This document shows, in pieces, positions 47,805 to 59,218 of a stretch of 64,000 nt of DNA. Made by a program: the position numbers and the translations under genes. Position 1 is the first letter of the stretch, and every line of letters starts with the position of its first letter. The DNA comes from Streptomyces sp. MST-110588 (GTDB taxonomy: Bacteria > Actinomycetota > Actinomycetes > Streptomycetales > Streptomycetaceae), in contig NZ_CP074380.1 of NCBI RefSeq assembly GCF_022695595.1, positions 2,535,501 through 2,599,500 of the forward strand, given 5' to 3'. A model generated the notes under the pieces. That model did not search any database and was not told where the DNA came from. It saw only the letters and a program-made list of their open reading frames with translations.

Positions 47805-48757
47805 TTACGGCTTGGTGGTCGTGTCGCGGCTCGGGAGGGGCTTGCCGTACCAGAGTTCGATGAGGCGGGCGGCGATGGAGATGCCGTACGGGGGAGGACC
47901 TCACCGGATTCGAAGGCGGCCTTCAGGTCCTCGCGGGAGAACCAGCGGGCCTCTTCGATCTCCTCGCCGTCCACCCGGATCTCGGAGGACGTGGCGCGGG
48001 CCATGAAGCCCAGCATGAGACTGGAAGGGAAGGGCCAGGGCTGGCTGGCGACGTACTCGACGTCGCCGACGACCACGCCGGCCTCCTCGAAGACCTCGCG
48101 GGCCACGGACTGTTCGATGGACTCCCCCGGCTCCACGAAGCCCGCCAGGGTCGAGAAGCGGCCTTCGGGCCAGTGCACCTGGCGGCCCAGCAGGGCACGG
48201 TCCTCCTCGTCCGTGACGAGCATGATCACGGCCGGGTCGGTACGCGGGTAGTGCTCGGCGCCGCAGGCCGGGCAGCGGCGGATGTGGCCGGCCGCCGCGA
48301 TGACCGTACGCTCGCCGCAGCGTGAGCAGAAACGGTGCAGCCGCTGCCAGTTCTCCAGGGCGACGGCGTGTACGAGCAGCCCGGCGTCCCGCGGGGAGAG
48401 CAGCAGGCCCGCCTCGCGCAGCCCGGCGGGGCGCGCGGACTGGTCCATGCGGCCCGGCAGCGCGTCCTTCTGGAGGGCGAAGTAGCGGACGCCGTCCTCG
48501 TCCATGCCCAGGAAGTAGCGGTGCGCCTCGGTCAGCGGCGCCTCGAAGGACGGCGTCATGATCAGTTCGGTGCGGCCGTCGGGGGTGTCGTCGATCAGCG
48601 CCTGACCGCCGGAGACCACGAAGACACGCGTCGTCGGGTGGCTCCAGGCCGCCGCGAGCCACGCTTCGTCCAGGCGGTGGTGGGCGGCCCGGTCGATGCC
48701 GCTGGCCGTGCTGAAGGTGATCGGCCGGTCGGCGCTGTGGTCGGTCCAGGTGGTCAC
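47805..48757 (-). pseudogene. nudC: NudC-type NAD+ diphosphatase (NUDIX), frameshifted near the C-terminus
   Basis: Hydrolyses NAD(H) and related caps. The GTG at 48757 begins VTTWTDHSAD. The four-Cys zinc ribbon (FCSRCGERT, RRCPACGAEHYPR) is followed by the NUDIX box GFVEPGESIEQSVAREVFEEAGV and the NudC-specific SQPWPFPSSLMLGF. After SGEVLP the frame fails; the expected end, PYGISIAARLIELWYGKPLP and the stop at 47805, lies in the next frame. One added base in the five-base G run 47890-47894 restores 317 residues. As it stands, the frame reads through into about 80 unrelated residues. The catalytic part is intact. Confidence 0.9.
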
Positions 48758-48912
48758 TGCTGTTTCCAACTCCCCCTGTGGCGTGGGTGATTGCTGGGTA
48801 AGACCCCGGACGGGCACGTCGGCGCACCGGGTGTGCGGCGCAGAGGTGCCGTGAGTGCGGCAGTCGCGGGTGTGCGGCGCGCGGGCCGTCGGGGCCTTAC
48901 GGTTCTCATGGG

Positions 48913-50313
48913 TCAAGCGCTGCGCCAGTTGTCCGCCAGGTCGCCCCACAGATACGCGGCGGTCTCGACGCCCTTCATCAGCAGGTCCAGCTCCACCTTC
49001 TCGTTCGGCGCGTGCCAGCCGTCGGAGGGGATGGATATGCCGAGGAAGAGGACCGGTGCGCCAAGGACGTCCTGGAGGTCGGCGGCCGGGCCCGAGCCGC
49101 CCTCGCGGGTGAAGAGGATCTTCTTGCCGAAGGCCCGGCCCATGGCCCGTACGACCGACTGGAGCGCGGGGTGGTCCAGCGGCGTCAGGCAGGGGCGGGT
49201 GGCGCCCCAGAAGGTGATCTCGTGGCGGATGCCGTCGGGGAGGCGGGCGGCGACCCACTCCTGTACGGCCTTGCGGAGGGTGTCCGCGTCCTGGCCCGCC
49301 ACCAGGCGGAAGGACAGCTTGAGCTGTGCGGCCGACGGCACGATCGTCTTGCCGCCGGGGCCCTGGTAGCCGCCGCCGATGCCGTTGACCTCGGCGGTGG
49401 GCCGGGCCCAGATGCGCTCCAGGGTGGTGTGGCCCGCCTCGCCCAGCGCGGCGTGGGAGTGGGCGGTGCGCAGCCACCGGGACTCGTCGAAGGGCAGCTC
49501 GGCGAAGAGGGCCCGCTCGCGGTCGGTCAGCTCCACGACACCGTCGTAGAAGCCGGGAACCGCCACCCGGCGGTCTTCGTCGTGCAGGGCGGCGGCCAGG
49601 CGGGCGGCCTCGGTGGCGGGGTTGGGGACCGCTCCGCCGAAGGACCCGGAGTGGATGTCCTGGTCCGGCCCGTACAGGTCGATCTGGCAGTCCATGAGGC
49701 CGCGCATGCCGGTGCAGACGGTCGGGGTGTCCTTGGACCACATGCCGGTGTCGGAGACGATCACCGCGTCACAGGCGAGCCGTTCGGCACGCTCGGCGAT
49801 CAGCGCCGGGAAGTGGGGGGAGCCGGACTCCTCCTCGCCCTCGATGAGGAGCTTGAGGTTCACGGCGGGGGCGCTGCGGCCGGTCGCGGCCAGGTGGGCG
49901 CGGACCCCGAGGGTGTGGAAGAAGACCTGTCCCTTGTCGTCCGCGGCGCCCCGGGCGTACAGCCGCCCGTCGATGGTTTCCGGCTCGAAGGGGTCGGTGT
50001 GCCAGCCGTCCTCCCGGGCGGCGGGCTGCACGTCGTGGTGGCCGTAGACCAGGACCGTGGGCGCATCGGGATCGCCGGAGGGCCACTCGGCGAAGACCGC
50101 CGGGGCGCCCGGCGTCTCCCAGATCTCGGTGGTCGGGAAGCCGGTCGCGGAGAGCTTGCCGGCCAGCCATTCCGCGCTGCGGCGCACGTCCGCGGCGCGG
50201 CCGGGGTCGGCCGACACGGAGGGGATGCGCAGCCACTCGGCGAGGTCGTCGAGGAAGGCGGCGCGGTGTTCGTCGAGGTACGCGCGGACGGCGCTGTCCG
50301 AGGTGGTGCTCAT
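48913..50313 (-). CDS. M20 family dipeptidase/carboxypeptidase
   Basis: A 466-residue cytosolic zinc peptidase from the ATG at 50313; the longer open frame upstream is the antisense of other coding sequence. Metal-binding residues are visible: H92 and D94 in YGHHDVQP, D126 region GAADDKGQ, the catalytic glutamates in EGEEESGSP, D188 in VSDTG, and a C-terminal His. It starts 10 bases after the adnB stop and so is probably the third gene of the adnA-adnB transcript. Substrate unknown. Confidence 0.92.
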   Translation of the reverse strand: MSTTSDSAVRAYLDEHRAAFLDDLAEWLRIPSVSADPGRAADVRRSAEWLAGKLSATGFPTTEIWETPGAPAVFAEWPSGDPDAPTVLVYGHHDVQPAAREDGWHTDPFEPETIDGRLYARGAADDKGQVFFHTLGVRAHLAATGRSAPAVNLKLLIEGEEESGSPHFPALIAERAERLACDAVIVSDTGMWSKDTPTVCTGMRGLMDCQIDLYGPDQDIHSGSFGGAVPNPATEAARLAAALHDEDRRVAVPGFYDGVVELTDRERALFAELPFDESRWLRTAHSHAALGEAGHTTLERIWARPTAEVNGIGGGYQGPGGKTIVPSAAQLKLSFRLVAGQDADTLRKAVQEWVAARLPDGIRHEITFWGATRPCLTPLDHPALQSVVRAMGRAFGKKILFTREGGSGPAADLQDVLGAPVLFLGISIPSDGWHAPNEKVELDLLMKGVETAAYLWGDLADNWRSA

Positions 50314-50323
50314 GTGTCCGAGC

Positions 50324-53300
50324 CTATCCGGCTCCGGGGTGTGACCTGTCGCCGGTCTCACCGCCGGCGCCGATGCCGATGCCGTTGCCGGTCGCGGGGC
50401 TGATGTCATGGGTGGTGGCGTCGCTGATGCCGGTGGCGTCGCTGATGCCGGTGGCGTCGCTGATGTCGCCGCTGCTTCCGTCGTCGGCGGAGGCGGTGGC
50501 CGTGGCCGTGGCCGTGGCGAGGTTCTCGTCGCCCTCGCCGAGGAGGATGCGTTCCAGTTCGGCCCGCCCCGGCAGCCTCGCGGGGCGGACGACCTCGCCG
50601 GTGCGCACATACAGGAACGCCGCGCCGACCGCGGACAGCGGCAGGCCGTGCTGCTCGGCCCAGGCCAGGCGGTACACGGCCAGTTGCAGGGGGTCGGCGG
50701 TCTGCTGCCGGTGCGTCTTCCAGTCGATGATCTCGTACGTGTCCCCTTGGGGCCCGCCCTCCCTGTAGACGGCGTCGATGCGGCCCCGGATCACCCGGCC
50801 GGCCAACGTGAGCTGGACGGGGACCTCGATCCGGTAAGGGGTACGGCGGGCGTACGGCGTACGGGCGAAGGCTTCCTTGAGCGCCTCCAGCTCGCTTTCG
50901 TCCGCGATGCCGTTGCCGTCCCCGTACGCGCCGCCCGGCAGCTCGTCCGGGCCGAGCACGGGCAGGGTCAGCTCCTCGAAGCGGGACTCGACCCAGGCGT
51001 GGAAGCGGGTGCCCCGGCGGGCGGCGGGCCGGGGCGGGCGCGGCATGGGCCGGGCCAGTTCGCGCGCGAAGGCGTCCGGGTCGTCGGCCAGCCGCAGCAA
51101 CTGCGAGGCGCTGAGCGTGGGCGGCAGCGGCACGTCCTGGACGGTCGCACGGGCCCGGCGCAGTTCGCCGGCCAGCGCGTCCAGGTCGCGGTCCCAGGAG
51201 CCGACGGTTCGGCGCTCCTCAGAAAGCAGCGCGGCGGGCTCGGGCTCGGGACCGGGAGCGGGCTCCGGCCCGGTGTCCTGCTCGGGCGATGGTGTGGGCC
51301 GTACGGCCTGATCGGAGGGGTGGGCCGGGGGTACGGCCTGCTCCGAGGGGTGGGCGGGGCGCTGGGCCGGCAAGACCTGCCGGTCAGCCGTCGCGTCCGC
51401 GTACGCCTCCGCGTTCGCATTCGCGTTCGCTTCATCCGCGTACTCGTGTTCGTGCTCGCGTTCGCGTTCGTGCGCGTACGGATCGGGGTCGTCCTTATAG
51501 GGACCATCCCCATAGGGACCCTCGCCGTATGGGCCGTCCCCGAACGGATCGGCCTCATACAGGCCGTCCTCATACGGGCCGTCTCCGAACAGATCGTCCT
51601 CAGGAGGCGGCGGCCACTCCGGGTCGTACGCGGAGGCCGGCGCCTCCGGCCTCCCCGTGCCCGGATGCGGTGCGTCATGCGCCACACCGGACGTATCAGG
51701 CATGCCCGCTTCCCCGCCGGTCATCCGGTCCAGGTGGCGCTGCACCGTCTCGGCGGCGGCGCGGCGGCGGGCCAGCGCCGCGGCGTCCAGCGGAAGCGGC
51801 CACTCCTTTTCCGCCGTGGCCTCCTTCAGGGACGGGTTCTCCTCGCCCTCCTCCGGGGCGTCGGCCCACACCTCGATCTCGCCGTGCCCCGCCTCGCAGT
51901 GCGCGCGCAGCGCCTCCAGGAAGACGGACGGGCCGCGCGGCTTCTTCTGGTCGGGGCCCCACCAGTGGCCGGAGCCGAGCAGCAGGGAGCGCGGGCGGGT
52001 GAAGGTGACGTACCCCAGGCGGAGTTCCTCGGTCTCCTGGTGGTCCTTCATCGCCTCCTTGAAGGACTTCATGCCCCGGCTGTCCCAGTCGGTGACGTCC
52101 GGGAGCGTGGCGGCGTCGCCGCGCAGGGCGTGCGGCAGGACCTTGGGCCGGGCGGTCCAGGACTCGCGGGCCTGCTCGCTGGGGAACTGCTTGGCGACCA
52201 GGCCGGGCACCGCGACGACGTCCCACTCCAGGCCCTTGGACTTGTGGGCGGTGAGCACCTTGACGGTGTTGCCGTCGCCCGGGAGCGAGCTGTCCAGGCC
52301 CTTTTCGTACTGGACCGCCGTGCGCAGGAAGCCCAGGAAGGCGAGCAGGGTCGCCTCTCCGTCCAGGGCCGCGCCGCCCTGTTTGGCGGCGAACCCGGCC
52401 GCGATGTCGAGGAAGGTGCCCAGGGTCTCGCGGCGGCGGGCGGCCAGAGCGTGCGGGGAGGCGGACAGTTCGACCTCCAGGCCGGTGACGGCCAGTACGC
52501 GGTGCAGTACGTCCATGAGCGGGTCGGCCAGCGAACGGCGCAGCTCGCGCAGTTCGGCGGCGAGGCGGGCGAAGCGGACCCGAGCCTCGGCCGAGAACGG
52601 CAGCCCGTCATCGGACCGGCCGTCCGCCTCCAGGAACGTGTCGAGCGCGTCGGCGAGCGAGATCGTCTCGGCCGGGTCGACGCCCTCCACGGCCTCGGCC
52701 AGCCGCTGCCCGGGGTCCTCGGACTGTCCGGGGCGGTGGACGAGGGTACGCGCCCGGCGCCCCAGGAGAGCCAGGTCGCGCGGGCCGATGCGCCAGCGCG
52801 GGCCGATCAGCAGCCGTACGAGGGCGGCGTTGGCCGTGGGTCCTGAAGCACCTCGCACACCGCGACGAGGTCGGCGATCTCGGGGAGGTGCAGCAGCCCG
52901 GACAGGCCCACGACCTCGACGGGGACGTCCCGGGCCACCAGCTCACCCTGGATGCGGGCGAAGTCGCCGGCGCTGCGGCACAGGACCGCGATCTCGCCCG
53001 GAGCGGTGCCCGTACGCACCAGATGGGCGAGGGAGTCGGCGAGCCAGGTCAGCTCCTCGGCGTGGGTGGGCAGCAGGGCGCAGCGCACCATGCCGTCGCG
53101 CTCCGCGCCGGGCGCCGGGCGCAGGGCCTGGACGCCCTGGTGCATCCGGCGCAGCGGTGCGGCGAGCCCGTTGGCCAGGTCCAGCAGCCGGCCGCCGCTG
53201 CGGCGGTTCTCGCTGAGCGCGAAGCGCCGGGCCGGGCTGCCGTCCTTGAAGGGGAAGTGCTCGGGGAAGTCGTCCAGGTTGGCGACGGAGGCGCCGCGCC

Positions 53301-54404
53301 AGCCGTAGATGGCCTGGCAGGGGTCGCCGACGGCGGTGACGGCGTGGCCCGTGCCTGCCCCGAGGTCTGTGTCCAGGGGGACCCCTTGCCGAAGAGGGCG
53401 GACAGCAGGATCCGCTGGGCCACGGAGGTGTCCTGGTACTCGTCCAGCAGGACGACCTTGAACTCCTCGCGCAGGATCCGGCCCACCTCGGGGCGGGTGG
53501 TGGCGAGCGCCGCCGACAGGGCGATCTGGTCGCCGAAGTCGAGCAGGTCACGGCGGCGCTTCTCGCCGCGGTAGGCGGTGACCAGGTCCAGGAGCTCCAG
53601 GCGGGCGCGGGCGGTGTCGGGGACCTTGCGCAGGTCGGCGTTGGTGAGCTTGGCGCCCTCCAGGGCGGTGAGCAGCTCCGTGTCGTACTCGTGCAGGCGG
53701 GCGGGCTCCACGAGGTGCTCGGACAGTTCGCCGTCCAGGGCGAGGAGGTCCTCCACGAGGGCGGGCAGGGACTTGGTCAGCGCCGGATACGGGCCGGGGG
53801 CGGAGCGCAGGACGCGCGCGGCGAGCTGGAAGCGGGTGGCGTCGGCGAGGAGACGGGCGGTGGGTTCCAGGCCGATGCGCAGGCCGTGGTCCTTCAGGAG
53901 CTGCCCGGCGAAGGCGTGGTACGTGGAGATGCGCGGCTCCCCGGGGACGCCGTCCTCACCGAAGGCAGCGCTCGGACCAAAGGCACTACTCGGCCCGAAG
54001 GCACTGCTCGCACCGGAGGCAGTGCTCGCACCGGAGCCGCCGTTCTCACCGGTGGGGGTCTGGCCGGGGGCCGCCGGGAAGGCCCCGCCGGGGTCGGTGA
54101 TCCCCGCGGCGGCCAGCGCCTTCCGTACGCGCTCCGCCAGCTCGCCCGCCGCCTTGTTCGTGAACGTCAGGCCCAGGACCTGCTCGGGCGCGACCTGGCC
54201 GGTACCCACCAGCCACACCACCCGCGCGGCCATGACGGTCGTCTTGCCCGAGCCGGCCCCGGCCACGATGACCTGCGGGGCGGGCGGCGCCGTGATGCAG
54301 GCCGTCTGCTCCGTGGTGAACGGGATACCGAGGAGCTCTTTGAGCTGCTCGGGGTCGGTGATGCGAGCTGACACATCAGAGACGGTAGCGGGCCGCACTG
54401 ACAT
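50324..54404 (-). pseudogene. adnB: AdnB-like UvrD-type helicase-nuclease subunit, with two frameshifts
   Basis: Second gene of an AdnAB-type double-strand-break resection complex. The ATG at 54404 or the GTG at 54374 starts the frame; Walker A is AGAGSGKTT near residues 48-56. The frame breaks at SALFGKGSP; restored by one base in G5 53376-53380, it continues as LDTDLGAGTGHAVTAVGDP. It breaks again at CEVLQDP; one base in G3 52838-52840 restores PTANAALVRLLIGPRW. Two additions give 1360 residues. The C-terminus is a RecB-type nuclease (GRIDAVY, YEIIDWKTHR, LQLAVYRLAWA). Between helicase and nuclease lies a 130-residue disordered insert with DGPY repeats (about 51240-51640), and near the C-terminus short GISDAT repeats. 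Assignment as AdnB follows gene order with Rv3201c. Confidence 0.85.
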
Positions 54405-54595
54405 CGCCCGGAAAACGGCCGGGGACGACCCCCGGCACGGTGCCGGGACGGCGTCTTCCGGCCGCGGCGGTACGGGGGCCGGGCGCGGGTCCGGCTCCGT
54501 CACAGACCCCGGACAAGGGTGATAAAAGTCGCACCTCGGTCGCGGTCATAAGGACCGGAGGAACCAAAGGACCGAGAGATCGAGGAATCGAGGGA

Positions 54596-57500
54596 TCACT
54601 CGACGATCTGCCGGCCCTCCGGGAGCGCCGAGCAGGCGTTGCGGAAAGCGCAGTGGGTGCAGTGCTGCCCGGCGGTGGGGGTGAAGCGCTCTTCGAGGAC
54701 CCGCCCCGCCGCGGTGGCGAGCAGTTCACCCACCCAGCCCTCGCCGTGCCCCGGCCCCTGGGACGCCGCTTCCAGCGGCTGCTGTGCCTGCACGGCGGGC
54801 AGCGCGTCGCCGCCCTCCTTCTGAGGAGCGCCCAGGCGCAGATGGACGAGTTCCGCGCCCCCCGGCTCGGGCCTGCGCCCCCGAAGGCGTCGTCGACCGC
54901 GCCCTCGGCCACCGCCAGTTGGTAGACGGCGAGCTGCGGGTGCCGGGCGACCTGCGGGCCGGTCGGCTTCTGCTTGCCGGTCTTGAAGTCGACCACGTAG
55001 GCGCGCCCCTGCGCGTCCGCCTCGACGCGGTCCATGCTCCCCCGGATGCGGACCGCGTACTCGCCCGCCTCCAAGGTGACGTCGAAGCCGTGCTCGGTGG
55101 CGACGGTGGTCCGGCCGTACGCCTCGCGCTCCAGTACGTGCCAGCGCAGGAAGCGTTCCAGGGCCGCCCGCGCGCTGTCCTTTTCCTGCCGGGACTTCCA
55201 GGGGGCGTCGAAGGCGAGCGCGTCCCATACGGAGTCCAGGCGCTCCATCAGGACGGACAGGTCGGCCGGCGTACGGCCGGAGGCGACCTCGTCGGCGAGG
55301 ACATGGATGACGTTGCCGAAGCCCTGGGCGGCGGTCGAGGGCGCGTCCGCCTTCACCTCGCGCCCCAGGAACCACTGGAGGGAGCAGGTGTTGGCTAGCT
55401 GGTCCAGCGCGCTGCCCGAGAGGACCACGGGCCGGTCCCGGTCACGCAGTGGGACGGCGCTGTGCGTCGGCTCGTGCAGCCCCCACCACTGGCTGGGGTG
55501 GGCGGCCGGGACCAGCGGCCGGCCCTCGTCGTCCCGCAGCGCCGCCAGCCTGGCCAGCCGCAGCGCCGCGGCCTCGCGCAGCGCCGGGGAGGCGGCCGGG
55601 TCGACGGTGGTGGCGCGCAGCTCGGCGACGAGCGCGGCCACCGACAGCGGACGGCGCGGCCGGCCCGTGACGTCCCGCGGTTCGACACCCAGCTCCGACA
55701 GGAAGCGGGAGGGCTGGTCACCGTCGTCCGCCGCCGCCTTGACCGCGGTGACCACCAGCCGCTCACGGGCCCGGGTGGCGGCCACATAGAACAGCCGGCG
55801 CTCCTCGGAGAGCAGCGCCCCGGGCGACAGCGGCTCGGCCAGCCCGTCCCGTCCGATCCGGTCCGCCTCCAGGAGGGAGCCGCGGCGCCGCAGGTCGGGC
55901 CAGAGCCCTTCCTGTACGCCGGCCACCACCACGAGCCGCCATTCCAGGCCCTTGGAGCGGTGGGCGGTCATCAGTCGTACGGCATCGGGGCGCACTGCAC
56001 GGCGCGTGAGGGTGTCGGCGGCGATGTCCTGGGCGTCCAGCTCCTCCAGGAAGTTCAGCGCGCCGCGCCCGCCCGTACGCTCCTCGGCGCGGGCGGCGGT
56101 CTCGAAGAGGGCGACCACCGCGTCCAGGTCGCGGTCGGCGTTGCGGCCCGCGGCGCCGCCGCGTCGGGCGGCCCGCTCCAGGCGCTGCGGCCAGGGCGTG
56201 CCGTTCCACAGTTCCCACAGGGCCTGCTCGGCGGTGCCGCCGCCGGCCAGCAGCTCGCGGGCCTTGCGCAGCAGCAGACCCAGGCGCTGTGCGCCCCGCG
56301 CGTACGCCGGATCGTGCGCCACCAGACGCTGCGGTTCGGCCAGCGCCCGGGCGATCAGCTCGTCGGAGGGCCGGGGCACCGCCTGTCCGGCGGCCCGCTC
56401 CTCCTCGCGCAGCGCCCGGCCCAGGCGCCGCAGGTCGGCGGAGTCCATGCCGCCGAGCGGCGAGGAGAGCAGTTCGACGGCGGTCTCAGGCCCGAGCCAG
56501 TCGGCCGGGGCGGCGGGGGCAGCCGGAGCGTCAGAAGCAGGCGCATCGGCAAACGCGTCGGCGGGAGCGGCCGGAAGGTCAGGCGCGGCCGGAACGGCAG
56601 GCGCGGTCGGAGCGTCGGACGCGCCGTGCGCCCGCGCCTCGCGCCCCACCACATCGCCCAGTGCGGCCGTCGCGGCGGCGCGCAGCGCGGTGAGCAGCGG
56701 CCCGACCGCCGGCTCGTGGCGCAGCGGGAGGTCGTCGCCGTCGATGTCCAGGGGTACGCCGGCGGAGGTGAGCGCCCGGCGCACGCCGGGGATCGAGCGC
56801 CCCCCGGCGCGTACGAGGACGGCCATCTCGCGCCACGGCACACCGTCCTCCAGGTGTGCCCGCCGCAGCAGGTCCGCGATGTTCTCCAGCTCCGCGCCGG
56901 GGGTCGGGTACGTGTAGACCTCGACCCGGCCGCCGTCCCGTACGGGCGCCAGCTCGCGGTGGGCCCGTACCTTCTGTGCCGGCAGGCGGGTCAGCGGCAT
57001 GCGGTGGGTCAGCAGCCGGGTCGCCGCCAGCACGGCCGCCGACGAGCGGCGGCAGGTGCGCAGGACCGCCACCGGCGCCGGGGAGCCGTCCGCGCGCGGG
57101 AACATCCGGGGGAACTCCAGGATGCCGTTGACGTCGGCACCGCGGAAGGCGTAGATCGACTGGTCGGGGTCCCCGAAGGCGACGAGGGTACGGCCGCCGC
57201 CCGCCAGCGCCCGCAGCAGTCGCACCTGCGCCACGTCGGTGTCCTGGTACTCGTCGACGAAGATCGCGTCGTACTTCCCCGCCAGCTCCGCCGCGACCTC
57301 GGCCCGCTCGGCCAGCAGCACCGCCCGGTGCACCAGCTCGGCGTAGTCCAGCACCCCCTGCGCGTCCAGGACGTCCAGGTATTCGGCGAGGAAGCCGGCC
57401 GCGGCCGACCAGTCGGGCCGCCCGGTACGCCGCGCGAAGGCGGCCAGCGCGTCGGGGCCCAGGCCCAGTTCGCGGCTGCGCGCCAGGACCGCGCGCACCT

Positions 57501-58203
57501 CGTCGGCGAAGCCGCGGGTGGTCAGGCAGGCGCGCAGGTCGTCCGGCCAGGTCACCTGGGCCCGGCCGGCGCCAGCCAGCGCGGCCTGCCCTTCGAGGAG
57601 TTCCCGTACGACGAGGTCCTGCTCGGGGCCGGACAGCAGGCGCAGCGGGTCCGCGAAGAGCTCGGCGTCCTGGTGGGCCCGTACGAGCGCGTAGCAGTAC
57701 GAGTGGAAGGTGGTGGCCTGGGGCGCGCCGGCCCGTCGGCGGCGCGTTCCCCGCGGCCCGGGGCCGGTGCCCTGCGCCTCGCGGCCTGCGGCCCGCACCT
57801 CGGGGTCTGCGCCCTGCGCCTCGGTGTCTGCGGCTCGCGCCTCGGGGCCCGTGGCCGGCCCGTCGGGGCGGCTCAGGCGGGCGGCCATGCGGTCGCGCAG
57901 TTCGACGGCGGCCTTGCGGCTGAAGGTCAGTACGAGGATGCGCTCGGGGTCCGCGCCGGCCTCCACGCGCCGTGCCACCGACTCCACCAGCGTCGTGGTC
58001 TTGCCCGTGCCCGGGCCGGCCAGGACGAGCAGCGGCCCGTCGCCGTGCTCAACCACGGCACGCTGGCCCGCGTCCAAAGCAGGAGGAACCACCGGTCCCG
58101 GCGGGGTACGTACCAGTCGGTACGCGCCGCCGCCGGAGGCGTCCCGCCGCGCCGCCTGCCGGCGGGGCCGCGCGGACGGGGCGGCCGAGAAGGAGGAACT
58201 CAC
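54596..58203 (-). pseudogene. adnA: AdnA-like UvrD-type helicase-nuclease subunit with 4Fe-4S nuclease domain, frameshifted
   Basis: First gene of the AdnAB pair. The GTG at 58203 starts VSSSFSAAPS; Walker A LAGPGTGKTT lies at residues 61-70, DEYQDTDVAQ is motif II, and FGDPDQSIYAFRGADV is motif III. A disordered Ala/Pro insert lies near 56500-56640. The nuclease has DRVEADAQGR, VVDFKTGKQ and HPQLAVYQLA. Its Fe-S cysteines are the one in NTCSLQWFL plus CTHCAFRNAC. The latter is out of frame because of a break after DDAFGG; one added base in C5 54878-54882 restores 1202 residues ending at 54596. All motifs are intact once repaired. Named by the gene order shared with Rv3202c. Confidence 0.87.
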
Positions 58204-58421
58204 GTGGATCGCCGGTCCTGGGGGAGGTACTGGTTGTGATGCGGGACGGGGAGCAGACCGCCGTACGGAGCAGCGCCGTACGGGGCAGGGCACGGTCCGC
58301 GGCACGGGAGGTGCCCGCGGCACGGGAGGTGTCCGTGCCGCGACGGGTGCGGGCCGGGGCCGACGCTACGCCAGGTGGCACACGAGCCGCAGCGCGTCCC
58401 ACGACCGTACGACGGATGCTG

Positions 58422-59045
58422 TCAGATGTGAGGAGCTTCGCCGCCGCTGCCCCGGACCGGCCCGCCGCCGCGGCCCGCGCCCCCGCGCCGCGCACCGGCC
58501 CGGCCGCGCCCGGAACCGCCCGGGTCACATGGGGAACCGCCCAGGTCACGCCGGGGTTCACCCCCACCGGGCCGGCCCTCGCCGCGGTGGCCGCCGGCCG
58601 GTCCGCCGGGGCGCGGGAGGCGCTCGTCACATTCCTGGCATTCCCCTTGCGGGTCCGCGCCGGCCCCCGGCCCCGGCTCCCCGCCGCCGTCCCACCGCGC
58701 CGCCGCCATGGCCAGCCGCGGTATGTGATCCTCGGCGGAGCGGGGTGCCTCTTTGAGGGGCGTGCCCTCTTCCCTGTAGTGCGCCAGCGCCCGCAGCTCA
58801 CTGCCCGGCAGCAGCGTGCCGTCCGCCCGCACCACGCGCCACCACGGGACCGCGCCGCCGTACAGGGCCAGCACCCGCCCCACCTGGCGCGGGCCGCCCT
58901 CCCCCAGCCACTCGGCGATGTCTCCGTACGTCATGACCCGGCCCGGCGGGATCAGCTCGACGACGGCGAGCACCCGGTCCGCGTACTCGGGAAGCTCGCC
59001 GGCCTCACCCGGCCCGTTCTGTGCGCCCTGCCCGCTGCCACTCAT
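58422..59045 (-). CDS. Alkyltransferase-like (ATL) DNA-binding protein with an overlong Gly/Arg-rich tail
   Basis: Non-catalytic relative of O6-alkylguanine-DNA alkyltransferase that flags alkylated bases for nucleotide excision repair. The fold motifs are RVLAVVELIPPGRVMTYGDIAEWLGEGGPRQVG. The active-site Cys of MGMT (PCHRV) is replaced, here PWWRVVR. The recognised domain ends near residue 110, but the frame continues for about 95 Gly/Arg-rich residues to 58422. Adding one base in the G-rich stretch near 58650-58700 would bring a stop at 58629-58627 and a 139-residue protein, which is closer to family length. The start is the ATG at 59045, or 59054. The tail may be an artefact. Confidence 0.82.
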   Translation of the reverse strand: MSGSGQGAQNGPGEAGELPEYADRVLAVVELIPPGRVMTYGDIAEWLGEGGPRQVGRVLALYGGAVPWWRVVRADGTLLPGSELRALAHYREEGTPLKEAPRSAEDHIPRLAMAAARWDGGGEPGPGAGADPQGECQECDERLPRPGGPAGGHRGEGRPGGGEPRRDLGGSPCDPGGSGRGRAGARRGGAGRGGGPVRGSGGEAPHI

Positions 59046-59218
59046 TCGGTCCATCTTGCCGCACCCCACCGACAACGCCCCATGCCCACGGCGGACACGG
59101 TGACGTTGTGTGCAGGAATGAACGCGGTGGCGCACCTTCCGGTTCCCGTTCCTGCGAAATGCACCCTGATGCCCCCCTCCGCCGCGCGGCCGTGCCACCA
59201 TCTTCCGGGCGGTGACTG

